DNA of 64,000 bases, taken from NCBI GenBank assembly GCA_016841965.1, contig JAEANN010000002.1:62001-126000 (forward strand), in the 5' to 3' direction. The stretch comes from Candidatus Roseilinea mizusawaensis. GTDB taxonomy: Bacteria > Chloroflexota > Anaerolineae > J036 > Brachytrichaceae. Below the pieces are notes generated by a model, which was given only the letters and a program-made list of their open reading frames with translations, made no database searches and was not told the origin of the DNA. Numbering within the stretch: the stretch's first letter is position 1; each line of letters opens with the position of its first letter. Positions 19,491-28,585 of this stretch are shown piece after piece. The position numbers and the translations under genes are program-made.

Positions 19491-20581
19491 GGGCTTGGCG
19501 GCGGATTAGGTGAGGGGATTGACGAGGGGATTGACGAGGGGATTGACATTGACGTTGTCGTTGTCGTGGAAGTTGGTTTGGGTGGCGGTGTGCCGGTTGG
19601 TGATGGAGTGGGGTTGGGTGTCGCGCTCGGTGCGATGGTGGATGAGGGTGTTGGTGTGGATTTGTGCGCCGGCCAGGTGAATGAAGGAACGAGCTGCTGA
19701 ATCCACTGTGCGAAGCTGCCTGAAATGCTCTCTCCGCTTGCGCCTGTGTCGCCGATGTCGCTGCCGGCCAATAGCGCCGTGGCCAGCGTCGCAGCGGCAA
19801 CGAGTACGACAATACTCAGCCCGATGGGCAACATGGCCTGCGCGATCGGAGTGTCGTACCTCAGCACGGCTGCCGAGACGCCCTTTGGCGCCTCGAACTG
19901 GACTGCCGAGCCGAGCAAAGCAGCGACGATGTGACGAGTGGACTTCTCTTGCCGCAGCGCTTTGGTGATGCGTTGCTCGCCAATAGCCTGCAACAGCGCA
20001 TCGGTGACCAGCAGCAGCGTATCGCCGCTTGCCAGCTTGTGCTGTGTGAAGCCGATTTCTTGTGAATTTAGGGACTGGCTGGCGACAAGACTGAGCCGGC
20101 CTTTGCGCCACACAAAGGCGTGGCACGCGCCGATGTACGCAATAGAGACCATCCCCCGATGCGCGGCTGCCGCAATCATGTTCACCCGCTCTGGTTGAGC
20201 CGCCGCCGGCCCTGCCTGCGCGTCAGTCCCCTGAGTCAGAACCGAGGAGGACTCGCGGTTGCTTGCCGCTGCCCGAACCAGCGCCGATTGCCAGCTTGCG
20301 CCCAGTTGTGCGAATTGCGCCGCATCCTCGAAAGCGGCGCGTAGGGCGTCGCTGGCGGTGACAATTCTGCTCGCCGGGTCGTAGAAGATGTTGAATAACG
20401 TATCGGCTGCGAGCAGCGCCGCCTGATGGCGGCCGGTATGTCCGGGGTGCACGCTGCACACGAGCAGCAAGACACCCCGGCGCACAATGTCTGCGCGCCG
20501 TCTATTCACCGTGGCGAGAACGATGTCGTCATTGGGGTGATGCGCGCCATCCACTTTGCCGATGTCCCACTTTAATCCCAT
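19487..20581 (-). CDS. Membrane-anchored degenerate PP2C-like protein with Thr/Pro tail
   Basis: 364 residues from the ATG at 20581 (GGGAGG about 10 nt upstream). Residues ~1-250 follow the PP2C phosphatase layout: 'SVHPGHTGRHQAALLAAD' where active enzymes have a DGxGGH motif, 'IAYIGACHAFVWRKGRL' and 'GDTLLLVTDALLQAI' where active enzymes have G-D-SDG. Two metal-binding Asp residues appear to be missing, so it is probably a pseudo-phosphatase. One membrane segment ('MLPIGLSIVVLVAAATLATALL') follows, then a Ser/Thr/Pro tail in which a repeated GAGGGGATTGAC gives SIPS units (19512-19551). Coupled by ATGA to the surface protein gene. Confidence 0.65.
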   Translation of the reverse strand: MGLKWDIGKVDGAHHPNDDIVLATVNRRRADIVRRGVLLLVCSVHPGHTGRHQAALLAADTLFNIFYDPASRIVTASDALRAAFEDAAQFAQLGASWQSALVRAAASNRESSSVLTQGTDAQAGPAAAQPERVNMIAAAAHRGMVSIAYIGACHAFVWRKGRLSLVASQSLNSQEIGFTQHKLASGDTLLLVTDALLQAIGEQRITKALRQEKSTRHIVAALLGSAVQFEAPKGVSAAVLRYDTPIAQAMLPIGLSIVVLVAAATLATALLAGSDIGDTGASGESISGSFAQWIQQLVPSFTWPAHKSTPTPSSTIAPSATPNPTPSPTGTPPPKPTSTTTTTSMSIPSSIPSSIPSPNPPPSP

Positions 20582-20630
20582 CAAGCCAGCCCCTCCCTGT
20601 TGCGATGGGCACATTCGGACGAACAGATTC

Positions 20631-20664
20631 ATTCTAGCAGAGCACTAGCAGAGCACTAGTAGAG
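20631..20664. repeat. 11-bp direct repeats with -10 box
   Basis: TAGCAGAGCAC occurs twice in tandem and a third time degenerate. On the minus strand the array ends in TAGAAT (20636 to 20631), a likely -10 box for the PP2C-like gene, 50 nt before its chosen start. Confidence 0.5.
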
Positions 20665-20785
20665 CCGCCCCAAGAGCGTGCTCAGACAGCTTTCGCAGGC
20701 CGGCCAGAGTCTGCGCAGAGATTTGTGTGTGCTGCAACAGCAGCGCCATTGCTCGGCTTGTCAAAGAAAAAGGCGATGTGACTTT

Positions 20786-20814
20786 TTGGTTATCGCGTTT
20801 GGTATGCTTATACT
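20786..20814 (+). promoter_or_regulatory. Promoter of the LOV hybrid kinase gene
   Basis: TTGGTT, a 17-nt spacer, TATACT. It lies 48 nt before the ATG, which has GAGAGG just upstream. Confidence 0.5.
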
Positions 20815-20862
20815 GATCTGTGAGCGACATGCTGCCTGTCTGTCTGCGCATCGAGAGGACAT

Positions 20863-23727
20863 ATGCAAGACAAGCACAAGACCAAAGCCCAACTGATCGA
20901 GGAATTGACCGCGCTCCGGCAGCGGGTTGCTGAACTTGAGCAAGCCGAAGCTCAAAGACAGGAAGCGGAAAAGATTCTGCGCGACACCGATCGGCGTTTC
21001 CGGGCGCTGCTCCAATCCGCGTCAGCGGCCATTGTGATTATCGACAGTCAGGGGCGTATCACCATGGTCAATGCGCGCGCCGAAAACTTGTTCGGTTACG
21101 CGCGCGATGAGCTGATCGGCCAACCGCTAGAAATGCTGTTGCCCGAGCGTTATCGCGAGATTCACACGAGGCATCGCGCCGAGTTTGTGGCACACCCGCG
21201 CATCCGCCCGATGGGAACTAATCTGCATCTGGTGGGCCGGCGCAAGGATGGCAGCGAATTCCCCATCGAAGTTGGCCTGAGCTATATCGAAACAGAAAAT
21301 GGCTTGCTGGCGATGAGCTTCATCCTCGACGTGACCGAGCGCAAGATCGCTGAAGAAGGTCTGCGCCTCACCCAGCGCGCCATCGAATCGGCGGCCAACG
21401 GCATCGTCATCGCCGACGCCCAGCAACCGGATATGCCGATCATCTACGTCAATCCGGCCTTCGAGCGCATTTCCGGCTATAGCCGCGACGAAGTTCTCGG
21501 GCGCAATTGCCGCTTCCTGCAAGGCAGTGACCGCGATCAGCCGGCGCTCGAAACGCTGCGCGCCGCGATCAAAGCTGGGCGTCCCTGCCAGGTCACCCTG
21601 CGCAACTACAAGAAGGACGGCACGTTATTCTGGAACGAGCTTGACATCGCGCCGGTGTACGACGAGGAAGGCCGGCTGACTCACTTTGTCGGCATTCAAA
21701 ACGACATCACCGAACGCAAGCTTGCAGAAGAAGAGCTGGCCCACAAGAATCGTGAACTCGACCAGGCCCTCGAAGCTGCCTCGGCGGCTACGCGCGCCAA
21801 ATCCGAGTTTCTGGCCAATATGAGCCATGAGATTCGCACCCCTCTCAACGCCATCATCGGCATGACCGGCTTGTTGCTGGACACAGCCCTAAGCAAGGAA
21901 CAGCGCGAATACGCCGAGACCGTGCGCATCAGCGGCGACGTGCTGCTGTCGGTCATCAACGACATCCTCGACTTCTCCAAGATCGAAGCCGGCAAGATGG
22001 AGATGGAGCAGCAGCCGTTCGATCTGGTGGACTGTGTGAAAGCCTCACTCGATCTGCTGGCGCCGAACGCGGCCGAGAAGGGCATCGAGATGATCTACAC
22101 AATCGATGAGCGCACGCCAACTATCCTGATTGGCGATGTGACGCGGTTGCGCCAGGTGCTGGTGAACTTGCTGAGCAACGCCGTCAAATTCACCGCGCGC
22201 GGCGAAGTGGTTGTGTCGGTCGATTCACGTCTGATCGGCGACCCGCAGGCTGCGCCGGCGGAGTACGAAGTTCATTTCTCGGTGCGCGATACCGGCATCG
22301 GTATCCCCCGCGAGCGGCTTGGGCGGTTGTTTCAGCCGTTCAGCCAGGTGGATGCTTCGACGACCCGCCGCTATGGCGGCACCGGCCTCGGTTTGGTTAT
22401 CAGCAAGCGTCTGGTCGAAATGATGGGCGGCAGCATCTGGGTGGAAAGCGAACCCGGCAAAGGCTCTCTGTTCCACTTCACCATTCGCGTGCAGGCGCCG
22501 CCGCAACAACAGCGCGTCCCTCCGGCTGGCGCGCAAACCGAGATGGTTGGCAAGCGCGTCCTGATCGTAGACGACAACACCAGCAACCGCACCATTCTCA
22601 CTCGCCAGATCCAGTCGTGGGGCATGCAGACACAAGATGCGGCATCGGGGCCGGCTGCCCTCGCCTACATTCGTGCCGGCATGCAATTCGACATCGCGGT
22701 GCTCGATATCCAGATGCCCGACATGGACGGCCTGATGCTGGCCGACGAGATTCACAAACTGTTGCCCGGTTTGCCCCTGATCATGTTGAGTTCCATTGGC
22801 GCGCGCGAGCCTGACGACCTGCGCCCCTGGATCAGCGCCTATCTCACCAAGCCGATCCGCCCCGTGCAGTTGTACGGCATCATGGTCAACGTGTTGCGCG
22901 GCCAGCCCATAGCCGTGCAGAAATCGGCGTTTGATGTATCGCTTGACTCCCAAATGGCGCAGCGGCACCCGTTGCATATTTTGCTTGCCGAAGACAATAT
23001 CGTGAATCAGAAGGTCACGGCGCGCATCTTGGAGCGGCTGGGTTACCGGGCCGACATCGTCGCCAATGGCTACGAAGTGATCGAAGCCCTAGAGCGCCAG
23101 CGTTACGATGTAGTGCTGATGGATGTGCAGATGCCGGAGATGGACGGCCTCGAAGCCGCCCGGCGCATTTGCCGGCGCTGGCCGAAGGAGGAGCGCCCAC
23201 GTCTGATCGCCATGACCGCCTATGCGCTGGAGGGCGACCGTGAATGGTGCCTGGCAGCCGGCATGGAGGACTACATCACCAAGCCCGTCAAGATCGAGGA
23301 ATTAGTCGAAGCGCTCGAGCGTTCCCGGCCGGTGCTGCCTCCCCCCACAGAAGCGCAGACAGTTGCCCTAGACAGCACCCCCATCCTGGATCGCAGTGCG
23401 ATTGACGGTCTGGTCGCTGTGATGGACAAAGAAGTCACCGAAGTGCTCGATGTATTTGTGGAAAATGCAGCCAGGCTGATCGGCGAGATCGAGCAATCGG
23501 CGCAGCAGGGCAACGCCGAGGGGTTGAAGAGCGCCGCCCACACGCTCAAGTCGAGCAGCGCCATGTTCGGCGCACTGCGGCTCTCCAACGTGTGCAAGGA
23601 GCTTGAGCTGATGGGGCGAACTGACACGTTGGAGGGCGCCCGCGAAAAGGTCGCGTGCGCCAAAACCGAGTATGAACAGGCGATTGCTGCCCTGAAAGCG
23701 GCGCGTGATCAGATCGCTCAGGCGTGA
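20863..23727 (+). CDS. LOV-domain hybrid histidine kinase (PAS-LOV-HisKA-HATPase-REC-REC-HPt)
   Basis: 954 residues, no membrane segment. A coiled coil (residues 1-40) leads to a PAS domain (~44-155). The second PAS (~168-285) is a LOV domain: 'GRNCRFLQ' with the flavin-adduct Cys216, and the flavin contacts Asn248 ('LRNYKKDG'), Asn258 ('FWNEL') and Gln279 ('VGIQND') at LOV spacing. Another coiled coil joins it to HisKA (His322 in 'NMSHEIRTP'), HATPase_c (N box ~435, 'DTGIGIP', 'GGTGLGL'), REC1 (Asp615), REC2 (Asp754) and an HPt domain (His893 in 'AAHTLKSSSA'). It is a predicted blue-light-sensing phosphorelay kinase. The receiving output protein is not encoded nearby. Confidence 0.93.
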   Translation: MQDKHKTKAQLIEELTALRQRVAELEQAEAQRQEAEKILRDTDRRFRALLQSASAAIVIIDSQGRITMVNARAENLFGYARDELIGQPLEMLLPERYREIHTRHRAEFVAHPRIRPMGTNLHLVGRRKDGSEFPIEVGLSYIETENGLLAMSFILDVTERKIAEEGLRLTQRAIESAANGIVIADAQQPDMPIIYVNPAFERISGYSRDEVLGRNCRFLQGSDRDQPALETLRAAIKAGRPCQVTLRNYKKDGTLFWNELDIAPVYDEEGRLTHFVGIQNDITERKLAEEELAHKNRELDQALEAASAATRAKSEFLANMSHEIRTPLNAIIGMTGLLLDTALSKEQREYAETVRISGDVLLSVINDILDFSKIEAGKMEMEQQPFDLVDCVKASLDLLAPNAAEKGIEMIYTIDERTPTILIGDVTRLRQVLVNLLSNAVKFTARGEVVVSVDSRLIGDPQAAPAEYEVHFSVRDTGIGIPRERLGRLFQPFSQVDASTTRRYGGTGLGLVISKRLVEMMGGSIWVESEPGKGSLFHFTIRVQAPPQQQRVPPAGAQTEMVGKRVLIVDDNTSNRTILTRQIQSWGMQTQDAASGPAALAYIRAGMQFDIAVLDIQMPDMDGLMLADEIHKLLPGLPLIMLSSIGAREPDDLRPWISAYLTKPIRPVQLYGIMVNVLRGQPIAVQKSAFDVSLDSQMAQRHPLHILLAEDNIVNQKVTARILERLGYRADIVANGYEVIEALERQRYDVVLMDVQMPEMDGLEAARRICRRWPKEERPRLIAMTAYALEGDREWCLAAGMEDYITKPVKIEELVEALERSRPVLPPPTEAQTVALDSTPILDRSAIDGLVAVMDKEVTEVLDVFVENAARLIGEIEQSAQQGNAEGLKSAAHTLKSSSAMFGALRLSNVCKELELMGRTDTLEGAREKVACAKTEYEQAIAALKAARDQIAQA

Positions 23728-23749
23728 TCACCCACGACGCCGGCCACAA

Positions 23750-24205
23750 TCACAGCCGGCCAGGCCCCGCTGTGTTTGTTGTCACTTCTTCCTCGTCGAA
23801 TGCTGAGCGGTCGTCGCGCAACACCCATGCGGTCATGTCGGTCGCTTGCCCCTGCCGCACCGACACAATCACAAATGAGATCACCGGCAGCGCAAATTCA
23901 CGGTCGGTTTCTGAGGGCCGGGCCGGATGGTCGGGATGCGAATGGAAGAAGCCGATGATGTCCAGTCCACGCCGGCCAGCTTCGCGATCGGCGCGCACAA
24001 AATCATCCGGCGCGATCAAGTAGCGGTTGCGCTGGCTCTCGCGCTCATTCTCAACAGACCAGGCGTTGGGGGCCAAATATAGGTCGCGCGCGATTTTTCG
24101 ATCGCCCTCGATGCTGCCGATCAGTATGCCACATGCTTCGCGCGGGTAGCCGGCCTCCAGGTGTGCGCGCATGCGGCTGGCCAACTCATCGGTCAAAATG
24201 AGCAT
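23750..24205 (-). CDS. JAMM/MPN-domain metalloprotease
   Basis: 151 residues. Complete JAMM zinc motif: Glu in 'YPREACGILIG' and 'HSHPDHPARPSETD' (HxH, Ser and Asp). 'GLDIIGFFHSHPDHPA' and 'YVVSV'-like 'SFVIVSV' fit the bacterial Mec/JAB group that trims C-termini of sulphur-carrier or ubiquitin-like proteins in cysteine, thiamin or molybdopterin routes. No ThiS/MoaD-like gene is adjacent, so its target is unknown. TAAAAT lies 9 nt before the ATG. It converges on the hybrid kinase gene with a 22-nt gap. Confidence 0.88.
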   Translation of the reverse strand: MLILTDELASRMRAHLEAGYPREACGILIGSIEGDRKIARDLYLAPNAWSVENERESQRNRYLIAPDDFVRADREAGRRGLDIIGFFHSHPDHPARPSETDREFALPVISFVIVSVRQGQATDMTAWVLRDDRSAFDEEEVTTNTAGPGRL

Positions 24206-24304
24206 GAGGGCGTCATTTTACCTGCCCTGTGTGACTGCCCCTCGTGCAAGCGCACAACGAGCGCACAACGCTTTGCAGGCGCTTCAAGGCTCTGGCCAGG
24301 CTTG

Positions 24305-25930
24305 CTAGAGCTGTGGCTGTGTCACAAGCGAGGCGATTGCGCGGCGGGCGTCTTGTTCATCAACGTCGCTGGTGACAAATGCGTCACCAGGCGCCCGGAG
24401 CAACACGAAGCGCACTTTCCCACCGCGTTTTTTCTTGTCTGATTGCATCAAGCGCCACACGGCATCGACATCGATCGCAGGCAGCGACACCGGCAGGCCG
24501 GCCTGCGCCAACACATGGGTGACAGCCCGGGTTGTGTCGCGGTCGCACGTTCCCATCGCCTCTCCCAGACGCATGGCGCACAGCGTGCCCAGTGACACCG
24601 CCTGGCCATGTTTGATGGTGAAGTTGCTCCAGCCTTCGATGCCATGCCCGAACGTATGACCCAGATTCAGCAATGCCCGCCGGCCCTGCTCGAACGGATC
24701 TTCCTCGACCACATCGCGCTTTAGCAGGATTGCGTCGCGCAGCGATTGTATGAGCGACGCTCGGAGATGAGGGTTAGCCCTCAATTGCCAGTCGTCCGGC
24801 GTCATCTGTTGGATGCGCTCCCACGCCGCGCCTCCGCGCAGCAATGCTGCCTTCACAATCTCGGCCCAGCCGCACTGCAACTCAACCGCCGGCAGCGATT
24901 GCAGCAGCTCGTAGTCCATGAGCACCAGGTCGGGCTGTTTGAACGCGCCGACCAGATTCTTGCCGAACGGCGTATCCACCCCCACTTTGCCGCCAATGCT
25001 CGAATCGGCCATTGCCAGCAGCGAGGTGGGCATTTGGACAAAAGAGACCCCCCGCATAAACGTGGCGGCGGCAAAGCCGGCCACATCGCCCACCACGCCC
25101 CCGCCCAGCGCAATCACCGCCCCATTGCGTTCCAAACCGTTCAGCGCAAAGCTTTGGTACATCTCCTCGACCGAGCGCAGGGTCTTGTGGGTTTCGCCGG
25201 CCGGCATGATGTGAACAAAACTGGCCAAGCCGGCCCGGCCGAGCGCGCGTTGCAGCCGGCCGGCATACAGCGGCCCGACCTCGCTGTCCGACACAATGGC
25301 CAGTGGCGGCGACCAACCGCGCGGCGCCAGCGCAAAGCCGGCCTGGTCGATCACGCCCGTGCCCATCACGATGTCGTATTGGCCGGCCGGATGGCGCACC
25401 GCAATCCGCTCTTGTTCGGCGCGATAAATGTCGAGCGCGCAACGGGCTGCCTCTTCGGCGCTGCGATGGGTGGTGTCAAGATGATAGTGCAGCTCGGCAT
25501 AAGCCGGCGCGCGCGCTTTGAGCAATTGCGCCACGCGGTCGTGGACCTTCTCGCCTGGTTGCGTTGGGCGCAACAGCGGGCGCGTCGAGGCGTCTACCCG
25601 GCGCAGAATCGCTTCAGGCGCAGCCGTCAGGCAGATGACAATGCCGGCCTGCAACAGCGCAGCGCGGTTGGCCGCATCCACGATCATGCCCCCGCCGGTG
25701 GCAATCACAATGCGCTCGCGCCCGACCACTTCCCTGACCAGAGCCGACTCCAGGGCGCGGAAGTGCGGCTCGCCTTTCTGATCGAAGATCTGCGCAATGC
25801 TCAGACCGGCGCGCTGTTCGATCTCGGCGTCGGTGTCGATGAAGTCGTAGCCGAGTTGGGCGGCGACGATCTTGCCGATGGTGGTTTTGCCGGCGCCCAT
25901 GAAGCCGGCCAGAATGAGCGGTTTACTCAT
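24305..25930 (-). CDS. aroKB: Shikimate kinase - 3-dehydroquinate synthase fusion
   Basis: 541 residues from the ATG at 25930. Residues 1-~172 are shikimate kinase: P-loop 'GFMGAGKTTIGK', 'DTDAEIE', 'GGGMIVD', and 'RPLL' lid Arg. Residues ~180-541 are 3-dehydroquinate synthase: 'GGGVVGDVAGFAAATFMRG', 'PTSLLAMADSSIGGKVGVD', metal ligands in 'EIVKAALL' and 'LNLGHTFGHGIE', and 'DKKKRGGKVRFVLL'. The fusion links pathway steps 2 and 5. Its start overlaps the aroC stop by 8 nt, so it is the last gene of the aromatic operon. Expression as one chain should fix a 1:1 ratio of the two activities. Confidence 0.95.
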   Translation of the reverse strand: MSKPLILAGFMGAGKTTIGKIVAAQLGYDFIDTDAEIEQRAGLSIAQIFDQKGEPHFRALESALVREVVGRERIVIATGGGMIVDAANRAALLQAGIVICLTAAPEAILRRVDASTRPLLRPTQPGEKVHDRVAQLLKARAPAYAELHYHLDTTHRSAEEAARCALDIYRAEQERIAVRHPAGQYDIVMGTGVIDQAGFALAPRGWSPPLAIVSDSEVGPLYAGRLQRALGRAGLASFVHIMPAGETHKTLRSVEEMYQSFALNGLERNGAVIALGGGVVGDVAGFAAATFMRGVSFVQMPTSLLAMADSSIGGKVGVDTPFGKNLVGAFKQPDLVLMDYELLQSLPAVELQCGWAEIVKAALLRGGAAWERIQQMTPDDWQLRANPHLRASLIQSLRDAILLKRDVVEEDPFEQGRRALLNLGHTFGHGIEGWSNFTIKHGQAVSLGTLCAMRLGEAMGTCDRDTTRAVTHVLAQAGLPVSLPAIDVDAVWRLMQSDKKKRGGKVRFVLLRAPGDAFVTSDVDEQDARRAIASLVTQPQL

Positions 25931-27092
25931 ATCCAAATTGCCACGGCGTGTTGTCCATCGGCAGCTCGTCCAATCGCAGCCGGCGCAGCGTCTGGAAACG
26001 GGGGCGCATTTCGTCTATCGAGTCGCCGCCCAGCTTTTCCAGCAACGCATCGGTCAGCACGATGCACAGCATCGCTTCGACAATCGGCACAGCGCGCGGC
26101 ACCTGGCAGAAGTCGCTGCGCTCATACTGTGTGGCTGCCGGCCGGCCGGTTGCCAGATCGACCGATTGCAGTGGGGTAAGCGTGGTGGCGATCGGCTTCA
26201 AGGCGGCGCGCACCACGATGGGCGCGCCGTTGGTGATGCCGCCCTCCAGCCCGCCGGCGTGATTGCTCGTTTGACGAATCTCGCCCTGCTCGACGATCAG
26301 TTGATCCTGCGCCTGGGTGCCGGGGCGGCGTGTTTCGGCAAAGCCGTCGCCGATCTCCACGCCCTTCATGGCGTGAATGCTCATCACCGCGGCTGCGATG
26401 CGCGCCGACAGCCGGCGATCCCAATGCACATGGCTGCCCAGGCCGGGCGGCACGTTCAGCGCCACGCATTCGACCACTCCGCCGAGTGTGTCTTTGGCCT
26501 GCATGATCTGGCGAATGGCGTCGCGCATACGCTCGGCTGTTTGGGGGTCATAGCAGCGCACGTCACAGGCTTCGGCAGCCTGGAAGCGCTCTTCGTAGCT
26601 CAGGTTTGATGGCCCGACCGACACGTTGCCTACGCTGACGACATAGCCGCCCACAACAATGCCAAACTCGGCCAGCAGTTTGCGACAGACTGCGCCGACA
26701 GCCACGCGCATGGTGGTCTCGCGGGCCGAGGCGCGCTCCAGGGCCAGGCGCAACTCGCGGTAGCCATACTTGACAGCGCCGGTCAGGTCGGCGTGGCCGG
26801 GGCGGGGAATTGTCATCGGCGCAATGTCGCGCGCGCGCCATTTAGCATGATCGAGATTTTCTACGCTCAGGGCGATTGGCCCCCCGGTAGTTTTGCCGGC
26901 CATCACGCCGGCGGTGATGCGGGCGTGGTCACGCTCGATCTTCATGCGCCCGCCGCTGCCAAAGCCTTGTTGCCGGCGCGCCAGATCGGCGTCGATGTCG
27001 GCGGATGACAATGCCAGGCCGGCCGGCATTCCTTCCAGAATCGCCGTGAGCGACGGCCCGTGCGACTCGCCGGCGGTGAGAAATCGGATCAT
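25923..27092 (-). CDS. aroC: Chorismate synthase
   Basis: 389 residues from the ATG at 27092. It makes chorismate from EPSP and needs reduced FMN. Signatures: 'GESHGPSLTAILEGMPAG', 'RRQQGFGSGGRMKIE' (near 48), 'RPGHADLTGAVKYG', 'RASARETTMRVAVGAVC', and 'RSDFCQVPRAVPIVEAML' near the end. The start codon directly abuts a degenerate GATTGGG array instead of a Shine-Dalgarno, so translation may rely on coupling or an unusual site. It is the penultimate gene of the operon and overlaps aroKB. Confidence 0.96.
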   Translation of the reverse strand: MIRFLTAGESHGPSLTAILEGMPAGLALSSADIDADLARRQQGFGSGGRMKIERDHARITAGVMAGKTTGGPIALSVENLDHAKWRARDIAPMTIPRPGHADLTGAVKYGYRELRLALERASARETTMRVAVGAVCRKLLAEFGIVVGGYVVSVGNVSVGPSNLSYEERFQAAEACDVRCYDPQTAERMRDAIRQIMQAKDTLGGVVECVALNVPPGLGSHVHWDRRLSARIAAAVMSIHAMKGVEIGDGFAETRRPGTQAQDQLIVEQGEIRQTSNHAGGLEGGITNGAPIVVRAALKPIATTLTPLQSVDLATGRPAATQYERSDFCQVPRAVPIVEAMLCIVLTDALLEKLGGDSIDEMRPRFQTLRRLRLDELPMDNTPWQFGYE

Positions 27093-27176
27093 TGTTTGAT
27101 TGGGTGATCGGGCCATCGGGCGATTTGTTGATGGGCGCAACGACTCAACCGCCCGATGGCTCAAGGACTGAATGGC

Positions 27177-28535
27177 CTAATCTGCACTCGCCAGCGCGCC
27201 CATCGGGTCCCACGGCGGCAACCGCACCGGCTCCGATTCGAGAATCGGCAACAATTCTTGCGGCACGTACTGCTTCTCGACGGCTATCTCGTACATGTAC
27301 TCGTCGAACCAGGCGTCGTTCATCACCAGGAAGCCCTTGTCGCCCAGCTTGTCACCCCAGCTATTCTCGACGCGCCACTTCACCGGCCGGCCTTGCTCGT
27401 CCAGATCGACGCCGGTGAAGACCATGGCGTGGGTCATCACGCTCTGCCCATATTCGACGCGCTCGGCTTTGTCTGCGCGGAATGGCGCGCCGTATACCGA
27501 GGCGTAGTCGTACAACTGCGTATGCAGAATGCCCAGATCGCGCTCCAACATCTTGCCTACGTCACAGCCAAACCACACCGGCTTGCCATCCACAATCTGC
27601 CGGACTGCCGCCTGCTTGAACACCGGCATCTCCACATTCAGATAGCGGATGATCTGGCCTTCGGCCACGTTCCCCAGATACGAAATGGTGTATAGCCTGT
27701 TGAACGGCTTGTCAGCGGTGGGGCAGTGAATCAGGCAGGCCATCGAGTCCAGGTCGAACTGGACATAGCGGTTGAAGAACTGCTGGGGGGTAATGAGGCC
27801 GTCGCGGTGAAACACATCGTCTTTGTCGCGCCATTGCCAGTAGAACTCGTGCGGGGGCTGGCCCAGGTGAATCGTCAACATGCGATAGATGTCGGACATC
27901 ATGTCCACCTTGCGCGCGCGCAGATCGGCCATGCCGGCGCCTCGTGCGCTCATGCGCCGCAACTCGGCGGCGTCTTCGCGCAGCCGGTTGGTGATGAGTG
28001 ATGTCATCACCCACGAGTTGCTGCTGCTCTCCGCCTCCGGCATGAAGCTCTTTGGCACAACGCCGTACTTCTTCACCAGATTGACGAACATGTCCCATTG
28101 CCCGCCATCCTGAATCGGGTTTTGCAACAGGAACATGATCAGCCGGCCATCGGTTGGCTCGCTCAGCGTGTCCAGGATGCTCTCCAGAAAATAGTTGGCT
28201 TTCTCCAGCTTGTCCCAGAACATCATGTAGTTTTGCGACAGCTCGAACTTGTCTACGTTGAGGCGCTTCATGGCCTCGACGCGAAACAGGTTCAGGCCGG
28301 CAAACAGCCAGCACCGCCCGCTGCGCTCCTGAGCGGTTGCCTCATTGCTTTTCAGCATGTGCGAGTACACGTGGTTGACACTGGCGACTACCTCGCGGTT
28401 CAACGCCACCGCATGCACCGGGTTCTTGGTGACGGCGTTCATCGCCATGCGGTTTTTCGGGTCGCCCTCGAACTGCGACTGATACTGTTGCAAATGTTCG
28501 CGTGTGATGGGGCCTGCTGCGTGTGTGGCATTCAT
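27177..28535 (-). CDS. Bleomycin hydrolase-like aminopeptidase C (peptidase C1B)
   Basis: 452 residues from the ATG at 28535, which has GGAGG 6 nt upstream. Cytoplasmic papain-fold peptidase: Cys in 'ERSGRCWLFAGLN', His in 'THAMVFTGVD' and Asn in 'WRVENSWGDKLGDKGF'. 'KFELSQNYMMFWDKLEKANYFLE' and 'PIQDGGQWDMFVNLVKKYGVVPKSFMPE' are typical of PepC/bleomycin hydrolase. It sits between aroE and aroC on the same strand with gaps of 50 and 84 nt, so it should be co-transcribed with the shikimate genes although no metabolic link is obvious. Amino acid recycling is the only shared theme. Confidence 0.9.
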   Translation of the reverse strand: MNATHAAGPITREHLQQYQSQFEGDPKNRMAMNAVTKNPVHAVALNREVVASVNHVYSHMLKSNEATAQERSGRCWLFAGLNLFRVEAMKRLNVDKFELSQNYMMFWDKLEKANYFLESILDTLSEPTDGRLIMFLLQNPIQDGGQWDMFVNLVKKYGVVPKSFMPEAESSSNSWVMTSLITNRLREDAAELRRMSARGAGMADLRARKVDMMSDIYRMLTIHLGQPPHEFYWQWRDKDDVFHRDGLITPQQFFNRYVQFDLDSMACLIHCPTADKPFNRLYTISYLGNVAEGQIIRYLNVEMPVFKQAAVRQIVDGKPVWFGCDVGKMLERDLGILHTQLYDYASVYGAPFRADKAERVEYGQSVMTHAMVFTGVDLDEQGRPVKWRVENSWGDKLGDKGFLVMNDAWFDEYMYEIAVEKQYVPQELLPILESEPVRLPPWDPMGALASAD

Positions 28536-28585
28536 TGAGATCCTCCAAAAGGTGATACAGAGATTACGTGGATTGGGCCGGCCCG

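Noticed and set aside
24746-26179. 477-codon plus-strand frame opposite aroKB and aroC
   Set aside because: Antisense to two well-conserved enzymes; composition is Arg/Gln-rich and no family is visible.
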